In this document: one piece after another, positions 17,586 through 19,590 of the stretch | Position numbering within the stretch: the first letter of the stretch is position 1 | How the letters are laid out: the number at the start of each line of letters is the position of its first letter | Assembly (NCBI GenBank): GCA_017881765.1 | Contig: JADGQN010000038.1 | Span: 1 to 19,590 of the forward strand | DNA: 19,590 bases | Source of the DNA: Syntrophobacterales bacterium | GTDB taxonomy: Bacteria > Desulfobacterota > Syntrophorhabdia > Syntrophorhabdales > WCHB1-27 | Direction: 5' to 3' | Translations under genes and position numbers: made by a program | Notes under the pieces: generated by a model | Seen by the model: the letters and a program-made list of their open reading frames with translations, nothing else | Databases searched by the model: none | Told to the model about the DNA's origin: nothing

Positions 17586-17636
17586 TTAAGGTAATACATT
17601 TCACACCATTTTGGATGAGCTTCAGAAGGTTCGGGC

Positions 17637-18866
17637 ATGAGCAAAAGAACGAAATTGCGGGAACCCATTATTCCTTCCGAGAAGCCGGATGCGCGCCTCT
17701 CGGAACTGGAAGCGCTGTCGGCACGACACGCCGAAGCAGAGCGCGCTCTCCGGGAGAGCGAGGCGCTCTATCGGGCTGTGGTCGAGAGCGTTACCGATGG
17801 CATTGCCATTACGGTCGGCACCACGAGGGCCTTCGTCAACAAGGCGTTTCTCGATATCCATGATCTCAAAGATCCATCCGAGGTGGTGGGATTGCCAGTC
17901 GATCAGTTTGTGCTTCCCGAACACAGGCAAGAAGTGAGGGAGCGGACCCTCGCCCGCGAGCATGGCGATCCGGTTGAAACTATCGCGGAGTATAAGATCC
18001 AGAGGCCTGATGGGGAAGTGCGTACTATACAGGCGTCCGTCGGGACCATCGATTACAAAGGGGAGACTGCCACGCTGGCGGTTCTTCGTGATATAACAGA
18101 GCAGAAGCGGGCGGAGGAGGAGATTCGAAATCTCAATGAGGCGCTTGAGCGGAAGATCGGCGAGTTGAACAAGAGCAACCGCGACCTGGAGGCCTTCAAT
18201 TATTCTGTCTCTCACGACCTTCGCATTCCCCTGATGGCAATAGACGGCTTCTCAAGGAGACTTCTCGACCACTACGCGGATGGGCTTGATCCCAAGGGCG
18301 TGCAGATGCTGGGGCTCATCAGAAGTGACGTGGACAAAATGGAGCAGCTTATCAAAGATCTCCTCGTTTACGCGCGCCTCGGAAAGCAGGAGCTAGGGCT
18401 GTCTACGGTCTCGATGGAGCAAGTCGTTCGGGGGGTACTGGACGAGCTCGCGGCCATACATTCCGGACGGAAGATCGAGCTGAAGATGGGGAAACTGCCC
18501 CCAGCGTATTGCGATGAGTCGATGATGCGGCAGGTCTTTGTAAATCTGCTCTCTAATGCCTTCAAGTTTACTAAGTACCGCGAGATCGCGCGGATCGAGA
18601 TCGGCGGCTCAGCGGAAGCCAGCGAAAACCTTTACTGGGTCAAAGATAACGGTGTCGGGTTTGATCAACAGGATGCGGAAAATATTTTCGGAGTTTTTCA
18701 TCGGTTGCATGGTTCAGACCGTTTCGAAGGTACGGGCATCGGCCTTGCCATAGTGAAGAGGATCATCGATTCTCACAAGGGACGCGTCTGGGCAGAAGGA
18801 AAGCCGGACGTGGGCGCAACCTTTTACTTCACGCTGCCGGCGGTTGGACACAGTCAAACAAAATAA
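17637..18866 (+). CDS. PAS-domain sensor histidine kinase
   Basis: A 409-residue kinase without a transmembrane segment, so probably cytoplasmic. A charged N-terminal helix (~15-45) leads into one PAS domain (~41-155, ending in the usual LRDITEQKRAEEE), then a coiled-coil linker (~156-187), the HisKA dimerisation domain with phosphoacceptor His193 (VSHDLRIPL) and a HATPase domain: N-box NLLSNAFKFT, G1 DNGVGFD, F-box region, G2 GTGIGLAIVKRI. The C-terminus resembles phytochrome-like and NtrB-like kinases. ATG 17637 has AGAAGG about 7 nt upstream. No response regulator is adjacent, so it is an orphan here. The signal sensed by the PAS domain is unknown. Divergent from the macroglobulin gene; a regulatory link is possible but unproven. 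Confidence 0.92.
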   Translation: MSKRTKLREPIIPSEKPDARLSELEALSARHAEAERALRESEALYRAVVESVTDGIAITVGTTRAFVNKAFLDIHDLKDPSEVVGLPVDQFVLPEHRQEVRERTLAREHGDPVETIAEYKIQRPDGEVRTIQASVGTIDYKGETATLAVLRDITEQKRAEEEIRNLNEALERKIGELNKSNRDLEAFNYSVSHDLRIPLMAIDGFSRRLLDHYADGLDPKGVQMLGLIRSDVDKMEQLIKDLLVYARLGKQELGLSTVSMEQVVRGVLDELAAIHSGRKIELKMGKLPPAYCDESMMRQVFVNLLSNAFKFTKYREIARIEIGGSAEASENLYWVKDNGVGFDQQDAENIFGVFHRLHGSDRFEGTGIGLAIVKRIIDSHKGRVWAEGKPDVGATFYFTLPAVGHSQTK

Positions 18867-18975
18867 GTCTATCGGGTCCATTTCGTCTATCTTGTCTTTC
18901 TGGTCTCAATGAGGAAAGGGACCGGACGGTCTAAGCAGACTAAATAGACCAGAAGACCAGATAGACTAAATAGAC
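18867..18975. repeat. Opposed arrays of 9-nt GTC-headed units
   Basis: From 18867 the + strand reads five 9-nt units each starting GTC (GTCTATCGG, GTCCATTTC, GTCTATCTT, GTCTTTCTG, GTCTCAATG). From 18932 to 18975 the same kind of unit runs on the minus strand (GTCTATTTA, GTCTATCTG, an 8-nt GTCTTCTG, GTCTATTTA, GTCTGCTTA). About 20 bp separate the arms. The arms are partly complementary, so a transcript could fold. It sits between two converging genes and reaches the stop codon of the right-hand one. Confidence 0.75.
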
Positions 18976-19590
18976 TATTTCTCAATCGTTTGACCATCCC
19001 CTAAAGAGCCTTTGTGGAAGTCTTGTTCTCGTGCCTCGGAGCTAATGATACAGTTGGTTCCCACGCGGGTGTTGTCGGGGATAATTGCCTGTTTGCCCAC
19101 CAGCGTGAGGCCGCCAATCTGCGGCGGGTTCGTGCTCGAAACCGAGACCGTGCCGTCCAAATAGAGCCGGGTCGTGTTCCAGACGAGGCCCTGGGCCAGG
19201 GCAGGCAACGACACATTTGCGAAGACGCTGGAACCGGTTCCGGCGCTGAAGAGCCTGAACGCTTCGCCCCCCGTTAAGGGCGCGGTCCCGCCCAGGTTGA
19301 CCACGAGCGAACCACCGAACGCCACGCTCTGGGCACTGATCTGGTCGTTAGTGAGCGGCAGCTTGCTGACTTCCATGAGGGTAGTGGCGAGTGGAGTAAA
19401 CGCCAGCGCGCCGCCGAACGTCAGCACGCCAATGGAATCACCCGGCGACAGTGCCGCCCCATTGCTCACGGTAACGCTGCCGAGAATGCTGCCGTTGCCA
19501 CTGAGCGACTGGCCGCTGCCAAGCGCAAGGCCGCCGGTGAGGGAGCGGCCATCCAGCACGGCGCCGTTGTTCAGCGCGTAGCCCGAAGTG
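18975..19590 (-). CDS. Autotransporter-type beta-strand repeat protein with foreign-looking tail, 5' partial
   Basis: The frame is open to the right edge (…SGYALNNGAVLDG), so GTG 19559 is not the real start. The visible part matches the end of autotransporter-associated beta-strand repeat proteins: GNGSILGSVTVSNGAALSPG, then TTLMEVSK..LTNDQI, then FRLFSAGTGSS. These are large surface or secreted proteins. After PPQIGGLTLVG the character changes: the last ~39 residues read as hexapeptide repeats (KQAIIPDNTRVGTNCIISS) and end EQDFHKGSLGDGQTIEK, like the C-terminus of a GlgC-type nucleotidyltransferase. No PEP-CTERM or barrel domain is present. Base composition falls from GC-rich to more balanced in this tail. 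Confidence 0.7.
   Translation of the reverse strand, partial: TSGYALNNGAVLDGRSLTGGLALGSGQSLSGNGSILGSVTVSNGAALSPGDSIGVLTFGGALAFTPLATTLMEVSKLPLTNDQISAQSVAFGGSLVVNLGGTAPLTGGEAFRLFSAGTGSSVFANVSLPALAQGLVWNTTRLYLDGTVSVSSTNPPQIGGLTLVGKQAIIPDNTRVGTNCIISSEAREQDFHKGSLGDGQTIEK

Noticed and set aside
18867..18975. CRISPR array
   Set aside because: Units are 9 nt with no unique spacers of constant length, and they reverse orientation in the middle.

Overview
The window is from a Gram-negative bacterium. It encodes a FadL/OmpP1-type outer-membrane porin, a class A penicillin-binding protein of the PBP1C type and a bacterial alpha-2-macroglobulin, all of which need an outer membrane or periplasm. The many sensor kinases, a B12-type radical SAM enzyme and the repeat-rich spacers suggest an anaerobic, Desulfobacterota/Deltaproteobacteria-like organism. 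That assignment is inferred from style; no marker gene is present.

Layout. (1) 1-654 (+) is the 3' part of a class I SAM methyltransferase, cut by the window edge. (2) 4232-663 (-) is a two-gene operon: a FadL-family porin, then 21 bp later a membrane-anchored HisKA_2 histidine kinase with a V4R-like input region and a GAF domain. (3) 4233-4935 is a gene-poor spacer with scraps of coding-like sequence. (4) 4936-7524 (+) is a large fusion: B12-binding domain, radical SAM domain, hydrophobic segment and C-terminal alpha/beta hydrolase. It probably starts at an ATT codon. (5) 7525-7770 is a spacer with nested inverted repeats. (6) 8391-7771 (-) is an unrecognised membrane-anchored protein. (7) 8392-9203 has no gene; its right end (8901-9203) looks like the 5' piece of a group II intron. 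(8) 17457-9204 (-) is the pair alpha-2-macroglobulin then pbpC, a known envelope-defence pairing. (9) 17637-18866 (+) is an orphan PAS histidine kinase, divergent from the macroglobulin gene, with an extended -10 promoter facing each way. (10) 18867-18975 is an array of 9-nt GTC-headed units in two opposed arms. (11) 18975-19590 (-) is the 3' end of an autotransporter-type beta-strand repeat protein whose last ~39 residues look like the hexapeptide-repeat tail of a sugar nucleotidyltransferase.

The most unusual signals are: a 96-bp palindrome-bearing element present twice, in the same frame, inside the macroglobulin gene, so that each copy is translated into a ~32-residue insert; the radical SAM/hydrolase fusion with its likely ATT start; the chimeric C-terminus at the right edge; the opposed 9-nt repeat array; and the intron fragment that abuts the pbpC stop codon.
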